Source: Patiria miniata (taxonomy: Eukaryota; Echinodermata; Asteroidea; Valvatida; Asterinidae). Taken from it: DNA of 64,000 bases. The stretch covers positions 37,361,058-37,425,057 of the forward strand of contig NW_024037059.1 of assembly GCF_015706575.1 (NCBI RefSeq). Reading direction: 5' to 3'. The translations under genes were made by a program, and so were the position numbers. This document shows, piece after piece, positions 1 through 12,600 of this stretch. The notes beneath the pieces are model-generated. The model did no database searches and was not told where the DNA came from. It worked only from the letters and a program-made list of their open reading frames with translations. Every line of letters begins with the position of its first letter. Position 1 is the first letter of the stretch.

Positions 1-445
1 AAGGAGGAGGCGGCAAGATGCTTACCAACGGCACGGAGAAACATCCACCAATCTTACCAAGATCTAAGCAAAGAGAAAAAAAAAACCAATGTCACCCATT
101 GTTAAAACTATATAAACATACACGTATACTCAGGCATTACTTTCTCTGTTGAAACTGGGCGCTGTAAAAGAATTCTGCAGGAGATGGAAGCCAAGATTTA
201 AACGTGCTGGTTTGAATGGGTCAGTTTACATTGTCAGCAGATTGTGTGTGTACATGCCACAAGGCAAAGCGATGAACTGCAGGGCTTCGCAACTTGAGCA
301 ATATTCTCTCCCAAAAGACAGTGCAATCTGTGAAGTAGCAGTTGCAACATTATGGAACTCTGCATGACGTTGCACCCGTTCATTAATATGCATTAGAGAC
401 ACGTGGTTTTCCACCATGTCCATGAGGAAATGTTCACTACCGCAC

Positions 446-512
446 CATTTGCTGCTTGCCGCACATTTCATTTGCTGCTTGCCGCACATTTCATTTCTGC
501 TTGCCGCACAAT
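446..512. repeat. Short tandem repeat, about three copies of a ~22-bp unit
   Basis: The unit reads roughly CATTTGCTGCTTGCCGCACA and is repeated about three times, the last copy slightly shorter. No function is evident. Confidence 0.7.
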
Positions 513-1926
513 TGCAGAATAACCCACAACTCATCTATCCACCTCGTTGCCGGCTACAGAGTCACGGTTCATTGCTCTCAATAAAACTTCTCAGTGCTAC
601 CAGCATGTACACGCGTCACGCTCCATGGCACTCCCACTCCCTATCCGCACAGCCACTCCAGGGAAAACACATTTAACATGTTTAACGATAATATCCATTC
701 AACTTTTATTTGATTTATTCCCCTTGGAGTTGGAGGCTTTTTTTTCCCAAGGGGAAAATTGGGTTTTTTTGCATTATTTCTTGCTCTATGCTCAGATTCA
801 CTAAAAATTCCGTATCCGCATTGCCACCCGACAGCCTAGGAAAAACACTTTTGACTTGTTCCCAGGTCGTTGACTGTGTAGCCATTGAGACAATGTGAGC
901 TATTTTGGGGGGTTATTTTTGAGTTGCTGGATATTCTGTAATTACTCCCTTATTTAATTGGTAAATTTATGTAGTTTACATGGTTTAGGACCCCATTCCA
1001 TATACTGGTACATGTAAGAGAACGAAAAGACATTTTCACATTTTGGGACTTAGCCGTACATGCCATATTTGGCAATGATCAGCGATGATCTTGATACGGG
1101 CAGGAAAAGTCAATTGTATGTGTTTTGAATCATCTTCTCAATAGTTCGCTATTAAGAGTAAGATTACCATGTTGAATATCAGCTAGCTTAACCAATATGC
1201 CTATGTAAACCTTTACAAGTGTACAAGTGTAATGAGTGTTTGCTGTTGTTTACCATGTTTGCCATGATGAAATATTTTATTTCACCATGTTAAAAAACAT
1301 TAAAAGAGAAATTCCATTCGTTTTAATGTGCACATTAACAAATGATAAAAACTGTATTTAAACACATAAGAATTTACATTATATGAAAATACAATTACGA
1401 AAAGAAATGAAGTATAAAACACCAGTTCAATGTATGTTTAGAAAGCCCCTCCAGACGTTTTTATGCAGTTTAAATTTCTGAAGGTGCAGTGTATGAACTA
1501 TGAACCTTCAGAACCTAACGAAACCTCATGTTGGCTCTTTCGACTCGCGATTCCTGGCGTTGCCGGTGTCAACATCACCAATGACATAAACACAACCAAA
1601 TTTCACACATCCACACCGATACATGTACGTACTTCCCCTGAAACTATATTGTAATTGCATAATAAGTTGTAACACAAGAAAGAACACTTACCACACCACT
1701 TCAACCTGATCAGATTTATGGCTCGAATTCGTCAACGTGTAGCTCTTCTCTGCATATATATATATGTATGCTATGCATGCTGCAGCTAGCTAGCTGTGCG
1801 CGATATCGTGCATAATAGCGCCCTCTACTGGTGAGTGTACAAGGGATTTTGTACGGATTTCACTGCTGGATTTTTGCTTACGACCCGTATATAAAATATA
1901 AAATCCGACGGGTAAAATCATATAAA

Positions 1927-2085
1927 ATCCGACTCCTATATAAATCGGACCCCTTTTCCCTTTTATTGGTTAATCCTTGCACGTGACAGGTCACTCTTAC
2001 ATTTTGATCCTAAAAATTAATAGCATATTATCGTACTCTCGCTTGCGCAATACCACCAATGGGTCCATATTTCATGGAGTCGGAT
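1927..2085. mobile_element. MITE-like element, ends ATCCGACTCC / GGAGTCGGAT
   Basis: The ends form a 10-bp inverted repeat. A second copy lies at 58288-58444 with the same ends (one substitution) and similar interior, including the stretch CACGTGACAGGTCACTCT. The two copies share no flanking sequence, which supports a dispersed non-autonomous DNA transposon of about 160 bp. Confidence 0.7.
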
Positions 2086-2509
2086 ATTCACGATACACCG
2101 CCAAGCTGAGTTGGGCGTGCATTTTCATTTTAAGATTTTATTATTGAAAACGGAAGTAATTCAGATTGGGAAGGAACTTATTAGATACTTTCACCTTTAT
2201 TGTGATTAGATCAATTATAAAATGGTGTAAACCCTAGAGCAGGGGGTGGGGCGGCAGAGGGGGAAAGTGCGCCCCCTTCCGAACTTGCTGGATGTCCATG
2301 GTTGCCACATGGTGGTAACCTGTGAACTGGTGAACAACACTGGTATAAAAATAGTTTATAATGAATATTTTTCACTGTAATTATCATATGTTTTCATACA
2401 ATTTTGGGCAGTTAGTATGAGAAGTGTAAATGAGACTTTTTTAAAATTCAAAAACATGTTTTCTTTGCCCATTATACCTAGACTTTAATTCCATGGTTGG
2501 TACGGAGCA

Positions 2510-2706
2510 ATTCGCTCATTGCACGCTCCGCCATAAGCATGCAGAGCCTCGATCTGGCAATTTTACACAATGAATATAGCCGGTTCAGTGGTTCCCGGGT
2601 ATACACTGAACCCCGACACAGGAATCACTGAACCGGCTATATCTATTGTGTAAAGTTGCCCGATCGAGGCTGTGCATGCTTATGGCGGAAGCGTGAAAAG
2701 AGCGAA
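2510..2706. mobile_element. Palindromic MITE
   Basis: Two arms of about 80 bp are inverted copies of each other around a ~30-bp spacer near 2595-2622. The left arm runs through CGCCATAAGCATGCAGAGCC and the right arm returns through GGCTGTGCATGCTTATGGCG. There is no coding capacity. The class is not clear from the ends. Confidence 0.75.
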
Positions 2707-2742
2707 CTTTGTTTTGGGGTAATTCTTTTTAAACAGTTGTTG

Positions 2743-3157
2743 CAGGCGCGGTTCTACGGGGGGGGGGGGGGCTAGGGGGGCTGTAGCCCCCCCCCCCCCC
2801 CCAATTTTGTCTAGCCCCCCCCCCCCAAAAAAATAAATTCTGTAAAAAAAAATGCATTAGCAAAAAGAAGGATTGTGATGTACATGCGAACGGTCTCCCC
2901 CTAAAGAAGAAATAGTCGTGACAAGGGTGCATTAGTTAATATATTGTGAATGATTTTAGGATTTTATTGGCACTCCCCATTGAAAATATGGCATGAGCCC
3001 TCCCCCCCCCCCCACACCTATTGATTTTCGGAGGCCTAAGTGTCTGGAAAAAATAACCGGTCAACATTTCAGCACGCCTCCCTGAAAAAAATTCTGGATA
3101 CCCCGTGCTAGCCCCCCCCCCCCCCCCCCCCCAATATTGGTTCTAGAACCGCGCCTG
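2743..3157. mobile_element. Non-autonomous hAT-like element with 8-bp target duplication
   Basis: The ends CAGGCGCGGTTCTA and TAGAACCGCGCCTG are exact inverted repeats, flanked on both sides by the 8-bp direct repeat AGTTGTTG (2735-2742 and 3158-3165). An 8-bp target duplication with ends starting CAG is the pattern of the hAT superfamily. The interior has long C or G runs and no open frame. An inverted relative lies at 27420-27781. Confidence 0.85.
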
Positions 3158-3626
3158 AGTTGTTGCATGAAAACAATTTAAAGCATTAAGAAGATTTCCG
3201 TTGTTCATTTGTGCCAGTTTTGGTTGGGGAAAACAATTAAATTTTTTGAGAAAAATTAATATATAGCCCCTAAAATGTAAGTATAGCACCCTCTAGCTGT
3301 GTCTTTGAATGTCAAAGAAAAATGTATGATTCGATGAACATTAACCCAAAAATGTTAGTTCCAAACGTGTAAGCATTTACATTTAAACAAATGCACAATA
3401 TGTGCCCCGGTCCTCAAAAGACCCAAAACACCCCGGGCCGGGCCCTGAGAGGGATACAAAAATAATAATTCTGGTACAAATCTGTTACTTAAGGCCTTGT
3501 TATCTGGACGAACTTTTGAATAAAGGGTTGATTTCAAAAAAATATTCTGTCCATAAAAGTTATATTGCGAGTTTTCCCAAGGCTTTGCCCACAACAAAGG
3601 TCGTGTGGTCGTGGGATTTGATCCAT

Positions 3627-6600
3627 CTAAAGTTCTAGGGATTCGCCAGCGACCGGATTTTCAGCGGGAATCTTGAAGTCGTCTACCGATGCGCGATGTA
3701 AATTTCGCGCAACTCGTCTGGTTTCAAGCTGCTTCTTTAAAGGTATGATCATCAAGCTGACTGTTGAACATACAAGTATGGCTGCAACAATGATCAGGCT
3801 TAGCGTGTAGTCTCCCGTCAAGTCAAAAAGACCACCTGCAAATATTAAAGAGAACTGACGTGAACCCAAATAATATATACTTGTATGTAAATGCGACATA
3901 AGGATGGATGTGATAATGAGATAATGCGACAAAAGCATAATTACATAGGTATGAAGTTCTACTGGAATCTGACGTATGAATTATGCACACTTTTGGTGCA
4001 AACATTGTAACAGAATTCAACTAGCAAAAGTGGCAAGGCCGCAGTTATTTCGATGATGGTTCATAAAGCTGATACCACAACAGACGATCTAACTGTGCTG
4101 ACAGAACCGAATCTTACCTGTCAGTGGACCACCAATAAATAACCCGATGCCGATCGGCACAAGCAGTAACACAGTGACTAGATCAGATCCGAAGTCTCCG
4201 AATATCTCCATCGCTGCCGGGTACGGAGATACATACGACACACCGCGAACAGGTCCCAAGACTATTGAGATAAAATAGGATAAAATCGGTCACGTGAAAA
4301 CAGTTACTAGTTGCCTTAGAAATCTCAGAAAAAGAAAGGAAGCAGTTGGTAATAACAGGCAGAGGCCGCGGATCAGCTGACAAGCAATTGACAACCTGTA
4401 CAGGAACTGAGTACTCTTGCTGTGACTACTCCCCTCGATACAATTGGAGATAACTTGAAACACGCACTTAAGTCTGAGGAATATGATTCGGAATCATCCC
4501 AAAGTGGACCACCCGACATTTCGACAAAAATCTGACTTAATCTGAAATTTTGTCTGATTTTGTCATTCAGAAAAATATTACATACCGGAAGTGCGCGACT
4601 GAAGTTGAGCTTTTTGCATTGGTAATGAAAAATCTATACCAATTACGGTAGTGCGCGTGCTTGAGCTTATAAATATATTCAGCAGATTCTTGCGTCGCGA
4701 ACTCTATTCACGCGTATGTTTGCAGGAAAAGTTAGACTAATCTTAAGCGACGGGGTTTATGTCTTAGACTCACGAAATGAAAACGTGTACACAGCCGTCA
4801 CGTTGTACAATACAGTCACCAGGCCAGATGCGACAGCTCCCAGTATGCCCGTAACGGCCACGGCGTAGATCTTGAGACACGGCAGACGATCGCCGAAGAT
4901 CGAGAACAACAACTTGCCAAGGATTTCACCAACTGCCGCCAAGACCACGGATACGGTAACCTGGTCAGGGGTGAATCCGCGATCGTACTCAGTGAAGCTT
5001 GCCTGAATAAAAGAAAGATGGCTGTACTGTAGCAAACATCATTGTGTAACTCAAAACCAAAGTTTCGGCAACAATGTGGAGTTTGCACAGTAACTGTGGG
5101 CCTTACGAGTCGGCCATATTGAATGGAAAGTTAGGTAAAATCTTAACTTTTGGAACTTGCGAAGAGAAATGAAAGCAAGTTAATTTATAATCAATGCTAG
5201 TCTGCTTCAATGAGTAATTTAAAATTTGTAATTAAACATTCCTTAATGTTTAAAGCCATATTTTTTTTTAAAAATGACAGTAAAATAAGGCTGCATTGTG
5301 CCTACATGGATAGTCTGGCGCCATCCCATTCAACACTTAACAATTAATGAAATACATTCAGGGAACTCGACAAAAGTGGCCAACTCGTGAATAAGGCCCA
5401 TGTCCAAAATTTACGTCAATATTATTTTTCACGAGACTTCAATTTACTGCAAGGGCTAAATATACTTTGTTATTGACGGAGTGTGCCAAAAAATGCAACA
5501 TTCAGAAAACAAATAAGCCTACTTAAAACTGTTTAAAGGTTATTTTTTTCAATGAATTTAAAGCCTGACTATTTCTCAATCCACTTCTTTTTTCCTGATA
5601 TTCCATTTGGGTCCCAAGATCCAGAAATATGTACAATCAATGGACCGATCCAGTAAGCCCCTCCCACTGCGCACGTGGGCAAATTAACACGTGCTCCTCT
5701 CCAATGCCACACTGCATTTTCCTGCCGCGCGCATCATACGCGCGTGCACGCATGTCGGACTTCAATTTGTGCACGCATGTCACGGCTGTGATTGGTCAGA
5801 ATACCATGGGGCGGTGCTTACTGGATCGGTCCATTAAGTGAAAGGGTATAAATTTCAATTGGGCCACCCTCACCTGTGATGTTACCAGTTTCAATATCAA
5901 TGCAACTATATTCAATGCTTATATTCCAGGTGAAATTTACACCCTTTCACTTAATTAATTGTATTTCTGGATCTAGGGGCCCAAATGGAATGGGGTACTA
6001 AAAAGGATCGTGATTGAGAAATAGTCAGGCTTTTGTAATATATAATTTTATTAAAGCACAAAACATTAAACAGTTTTAATTATTTCTTTCTGAATGTCGC
6101 ACTTTTGTGGCACACTCTGTATGCCAAATAATGTCTTCAAGAATAAAATTTACAAGTTTATGCCGCAAAACCACAGCATGTTGCACTGTTCTAGATCTGA
6201 TGTTGCCATGTTTACATTTGCGGCAGCTCAAATAATTGATTTGTAACTGCAACATTCTGATTTGAACAGTATATGCAGCAACAGCAAAATCCGTTTACAA
6301 TTTCATTGTGTAAAAAAAAAAGACATACTGCCGTGACGCTCACATAATTAATGATGAAGAATGTCCAACCAAGATTGCTCAACATAAATCCAATGAGCCA
6401 AAGCCACGTGTCTGCTCGAAGCAGGACCCTGGCGAGTGTACGTTGGAATGTCGCTCCCTCGGTACTGTTATTGGCAACGACCTCGCTAGCTGCGTCAGTG
6501 GAAGCATCCTTCCCCTCTTCGACTCCATTCTCTCGCGTTTTCTCTTCGGTCGGGCTAGCGATGAACGCACCGCAGGCTGCACTTAAGACGAAAGTTATGC

Positions 6601-9600
6601 CGCCAATTATCCGCAGAGCATTTCGCCATCCGTATGTCGCAATAAGTGCATTGAGGAGCGGAGCAAACGCCAAAATACCTGTGATGTATTCATAAAAAAA
6701 AGAGATAAGACAATCGGTCTCCGCAATAAGAAGGACAGAATAGAGGGGAAAATATCTTGAAGTAATTCTGGCATTGGGTACAGTCAATATGAATAGACCA
6801 ACATGTACATGTATGCTGTGTGATTCGAACGCGCAGTTTTCTGATTAGACGCTCGCATACTTCTGCGATCTCTCTTAAGATAGTTGCTGGAACCGTGACA
6901 ACACTCCTCTTGCTCACGACATTATGCGCACGTTCGTACGGAAGTACGCGAATTATTGATCATGGCAATTAGCTTCCCACAGTGCTTGCAATGACTGTTG
7001 ATTCCTTCACCAAAATTGTGTAAAGGAGATTAATGTTGACTCCCACCGTTGGAAAGGGTGAGGATATTACGAGCCACCATACAAAGACCATGATCTGGAC
7101 CGCATTTACTTTACATGTAACACAATAACACAGGCTGCTCGGCCCCTTTTAGCAACTGGTACTCACCCACAGATGTGCCCAGCACCGCCCCAGCTGTAGC
7201 CCTGGAGCAGTTGTCTCTCGGATACCAATCTAATATAACCTTGACTCCAGACTGATATATAAAATTCCCGCCGACACCTACAAGTATTCCGAACGTCAGG
7301 AAGGCGTAGGCCAGAGCAGGCACGAATGATGTTGCAACTAGTCCGCAGGTCAGCAGTGTGGCTCCTAGCATGGCCACCACCCTGGGACCCAATCGCTTGA
7401 TGAGCACGGGAGATATCGGGCTACAAAAAATCAAAGCGCTGGCAAGTGATCCTACCCACCCTGAAAGAAAACAAATTGGGCAAGAAAAGTAATACTTAAC
7501 AACGGACAATGGAAGCCTAGACGACTGGATTGGAATTTGTGTTTCCCTATTTTGCAGCCAGCTTCGTCACAAACGCGGTTAATTTGCCACAGATGTCACT
7601 ATCAAAATGAATCAATTCAGTCTTGGCAATATTGGCAACGCTTCCCAAGAAATTTCGAGCATACCTCTAGTAGTCCAGCGGATATGTGACAAAATATCGA
7701 TGAATTGTGCACTTTTGCATAAAAGCGTAAAACTTGGCACAGATGTTTATATTCATGCGAGAAAATGTTTTAGATGTGGAGCCATCGCAAATTTACCCTT
7801 TTAGGGGCGTGGCATCCATTTAAAAAAAGGGGGGCGGGACTTGTCGTGCCCGCAGTAAAAATGGTTTTTCCCACTTGTTACAAAAGCAGGAAACTTCACA
7901 AAGACATAATTATATAGATTATTAGTGTTTTCCAGATTCGGAGCCACCACAAAAGTACCTTTTTAGGGGCGTGGCAGCCATTACAAGAAAAGGGGGGGGT
8001 TTAATTATTATGCCCACTTTGGAAAACATTGTGCCCATATTTCATGAACGAATAAAACGTCCCACAGACGTTTATATTCATGAGAAAAAAAATTCCAGAT
8101 GTGGAGCCATCTCGAACACACCCTTTTAGGGGCGTGGCAACCATATAGGGAAAAAAGGGGGGCGGGGTTTTCATTATGCCCACCCTGGAAATATTGTTCC
8201 CACACTCATAGAGAAATGGAACTTTCCACAAACATTGACATTCATGAGAAAACAAATTCCAGATGTGGAGCCATATCGAACACACCCTTTTAGGGGCGTG
8301 GCAACCATATCAGAAAAAGGCGGGGGGCGGGGTTTTCATTATGCCCACCTTGGAAATATTGTTCCCACATTCATAGAGAAATGGAACTTTTCACAGACAT
8401 TGACATTCATGATAAAAACAATTCCAGATGTAGAGCCATTGCGAACACACCCTTTTAGGGGCGTGGCAGCCATATTGAAAAAAGGGGGCGGGGTTCTCAT
8501 TATGCCCAACATGGGAAAAATGTGCCCACATCTCATAAACGAATGAAGCTAATTTCCACAGACATTAATACTCAGGAGAGAAAAAACACACGTGGAGCCA
8601 TTGTAAACACACCCTTTTAGGGGTGTGGCAGCCATAATAAAATGGGGGGGGGGGGTAGTCATGATGCCCCTATAAAAGAAAGTTGTGCCTACCTTTCATA
8701 AATGGATTAAATTCCACTCGGACAATACATTCATAAAAATCTTTTTTTTTAATGTGAGGCCATCACAAACCTACCCTTTTAGAGGTGCGGCATCCATTTT
8801 TAAAAGGGGGAGGGTACTCAATATGCACAACGTGGAAAATTTTGACCGCGTTTCATATAATAAAATCCACCTCAGATAGCTGTTTAATGTGTTGGAGTAG
8901 GGCCGCCTTTATAGTTGGAATTTACTGTTGACAAACCCTTTGTTTTCTTACACTATGCATTCTTGCCTCATCCATATTAACCCAGTTACTGGTTCTTTTG
9001 TCTGTAGAATTATTGATAACCTTTCAACTGCATCAATATCTGAATTAGGGGTATAAACTGGGGTACCTCAGTTAGTCCTGGAAAGACTAGTGTTACTTCT
9101 TCAAATACATTGTTTCCCCTGCCTTTTTTTCTGACAGACCAAAAGGCATATGCAGTGTCGCACCTGTATAACGTATAATTTTTTTTAATGGATTTGGTCG
9201 GGGTAAAAAAAATCACTCATAAGAGCTTGATATACCATTTTTAAGAGAACAGAGGTGTTGTGTGGTGGGGGTACACAGATTCATTGAATGTGAAGTCATA
9301 GTGGACGTGTCCACCACTTTGTGAGGTGAGTACATCGTGTTGTTACCCAATCTGCTGTCAATGCAGGGCAACGGGTAAGGGGTAGGGGGATTTTACACTC
9401 CCCCCCCCCCCCGTAAAAAAAAGATTTCCATGGCCCTTTAATGTTAAATGTTAGAGTTTAGGGCTGCCATTGTGTGCTGTGTATTTGTAATTATGAAATC
9501 ACTCTGGAATTTAGATGTGCATGATAATATAGGTGCAAGTACACACATTGAACAATATAACACGGGTTAGCCTACCGGTACTTACCCATGCTCTTTGGGG

Positions 9601-12600
9601 TAAGTCATTGTATTACCAAATAATATAGGTTATGGGCCAATCAACATTATAAGAAATCAACAACAAAATATAAAAATTGCAATTGTGGGCACAGTGAGTA
9701 GGCCCCTCACACCTCTAAAAGGATGAGTTTGCTGTGGCTCTACATAAGAACTTTCTTTTATAGGGGCATCATGACTACCCCCCCCCCCATTTTACTATGG
9801 CTGCCACGCCCCTAAAAGGGTGTGTTTACGATGGCTTCACGTGTGACTTTTTTTTTCTCTTGAATATTAATATCTGTGGGAATTAGCTTTATTCTTTTAT
9901 GAGATGTGGGCACTTTTTTTCCCATGTTGGGCATAATGAGAACCCCGCCCCCCTTTTTTCAATATGGCTGCCACGCCCCTAAAAGGGTGTGGTCGCGATG
10001 GCTCCACATCTGGAATTGTTTTTCTCATGAATGTCAATGTCTGTGGAAAGTTCCATTTCTCTATGAATGTGGGAACAATATTTCCAAGGTGGGCATAATG
10101 AAAACCCCGCCCCCCCTTTATTTGCTTATATGGTTGCCACGCCCCTAAAAGGGTGTGTTCGAGATGGCTCCACATCTGGAATTTGTTTTCTCATGAATGT
10201 CAATGTTTGTGGAAAGTTCCATTTCTCTCTGAGTGTGGGAACAATATTTCCAGGGTGGGCATAATGAAAACCCCGCCCCCTTTTTTTCCCCTATATGGTT
10301 GCCACGCCCCTAAAAGGGTGTGTTCGAGATGGCTCCACATCTGGGATTTTTTTTTTAATGAATATAAACGTCTGTGGGACGTTTTATTCGTTCATGAAAT
10401 ATGGGCACAATGTTTTCCAAAGTGGGCATAATAATTAAACCCCCCCTTTTCTTGTAATGGCTGCCACGCCCCTAAAAAGGTACTTTTGTGGTGGCTCCGA
10501 ATCTGGAAAACACTAATAATCTATATAATTATGTCTTTGTGAAGTTTCCTGCTTTTGTAGCAAGTGGGAATAACCATTTTTACTGCGGGCACGACAAGTC
10601 CCGCCCCCCTTTTTTTAAATGGATGCCACGCCCCTAAAAGGGTAAATTTGCGATGGCTCCACATCTAAAACATTTTCTCGCATGAATATAAACATCTGTG
10701 CCAAGTTTCACGCTTTTATGCAAAAGTGCACAATTTTTTCACATATCCGCTGGACTATAGCGCGCTGTATTCAAACTAGTGCATGCGCGTGAGCTGTGTG
10801 CTGGGAATTTCCTGGGTAGCGCTGCCAATAATGCCAAGACTGGATTCGATTCATCTTGTTGACAGCGCACTCGCCTGCGAAGGACGGGCCGTTAAAGCTA
10901 CAGTCCATCATTTGTAATTTGTGCATTTTGTTCGGTTGAAGCAACAAAAGAGTTCAAAATCTAATGAAAGATACTGCGCAACTAACCTGATAAAGTTTCA
11001 GCTAATCTTCAGCTGTACACTCCGAGAAAAACAGCATTCTAAGATCTCAATTTCAAATCAAAAGTTACTGAATCATGTTTTGAATTGCAGCTATACGCGA
11101 CGTCGCGCACTGATCCGACGAATTATAACAACCGCGCGCGCGTGTGCGTCGTTCATATACTTGTGCACGCTGCGCTGAATAACAAAACGAACTACTAATT
11201 TAAATTTTCCTACGGTGCTTCTTAAGAATCACCGTTGGAAAAGCCTTCTTTCGTTGATTACTTCAAAATGACGGCTTCCCAGAAAGAATAATTTCACAGG
11301 GAGTTTAGTTCCCTTACTATCTTTCAACCAAGTTTGTTTTTCAACAATAATTACGCCAGTTGCTTTTCGGATGGCTGCAAATGATGGACTATAGCTTTAA
11401 AGGGGATCAATCCAAATCCATTCTTGGACCTAGAAGGAAGAAGGATTTAAAGATGAACTGTTCGTGATCTTCAACAAATTCTATAGGCTTTCGTTCTCTC
11501 CTTACGAACTACATCAAAGTTTTTATTTGTTAGCGAAAGTGTCTTTTTTTTAAGTTGCTTTTGCGCACAAAATAGATCTGCCACTTCGAGTAGACTGGTT
11601 CAAGGTCCCAACATTATCGATTCTTATAAGGAGGCGGGATCCAGTCTACCCTGTAACAACTGAGTTATTGTCGGGCCGCAAATGATTTCAAAGTATTCCG
11701 CAGTCAATTATTAGTTCGATATCTCATTCAAAGGATATTTCGTACATAGTCGTAACTAATTTTACGACATCGCAAATTGTTTTCACGACATCTCAATTTT
11801 TTCTCGACGTCGCCAAAAAAAAAAAATCACGACATCGCAAATTTCTTAAAGACATCGTAACAATTTTCACGACGTCGCAAATTGTTTTACTGCAACGCAT
11901 TTCCCCCCCCCCCCCCCCGCGGTATTAAATTCACGACATGCATTCATGTCGTGTTTTGGGCCACGAATTTGTTTTCCACCACTTTATAGGGTACGGTGAT
12001 AAACAGACCTTGCGCGCTCAATAATTATACTTTTTTTCAAAGCATGCAATCCGAGTTTCAATCGCGGTAATTCTGTGTGTACAAAAACTTCATGTGGATC
12101 CAGTCGCTTGCATGCATGTGCTTTGTACAGGGTGAGTCAAAAAGAAAGTGACCTAATGAGAAAAAAAAATGTTTTAAAAAATGTGGCTCCGACTGGCTCG
12201 CTCCAATTAGGTAAAATAACTTAGGATAAAGTACATTATTGACTACAATAATGACTAGACTATAGTGACTGTCAACATTTCACGTAATTTTCTTTATAAA
12301 TTATGTCTATTTTAATACAAACATCACACAATTCACCTGTCCGCCAATGATCATTTTACACTTACAGTTTAAACAAAGGCGTTTTCCCGTCTTCATGAAT
12401 GAGTGGAAAATGTGCACTGGAAAACAGACATAAATCACCATCCTTATTTTAAAAAAATCCTCATATTCAAAACACACAATCAGACACTAAAATAATGTGT
12501 CAGTAAAAAGTAAAAAGTAAATCTCATTTGTATCCAAAATGCATGCATTCGTGTATTTTCTGGTTCTCAATCAGCTCAATATCTTCAAATGGCATTCCAT

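Larger units (their letters stand above)
1..2509. other. Non-coding stretch, no gene recognised
   Basis: Reading both strands I find only short open frames with no recognisable protein family. The stretch is AT-rich and holds a short tandem repeat (446-512) and a small inverted-repeat element (1927-2085), listed separately. It lies downstream of the minus-strand SLC16-type gene, so part of it could be 3' untranslated or intergenic sequence. Confidence 0.5.

Noticed and set aside
7800-8800. Regularly spaced repeats resembling a CRISPR array
   Set aside because: The whole ~163-bp unit is repeated, not a short repeat with unique spacers, and an inverted partner array exists. The sequence is animal DNA.
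8001-10431. Several overlapping open frames of 64-103 codons in the foldback arms
   Set aside because: They are the same repeat read in several frames and both orientations, with no conserved protein family.
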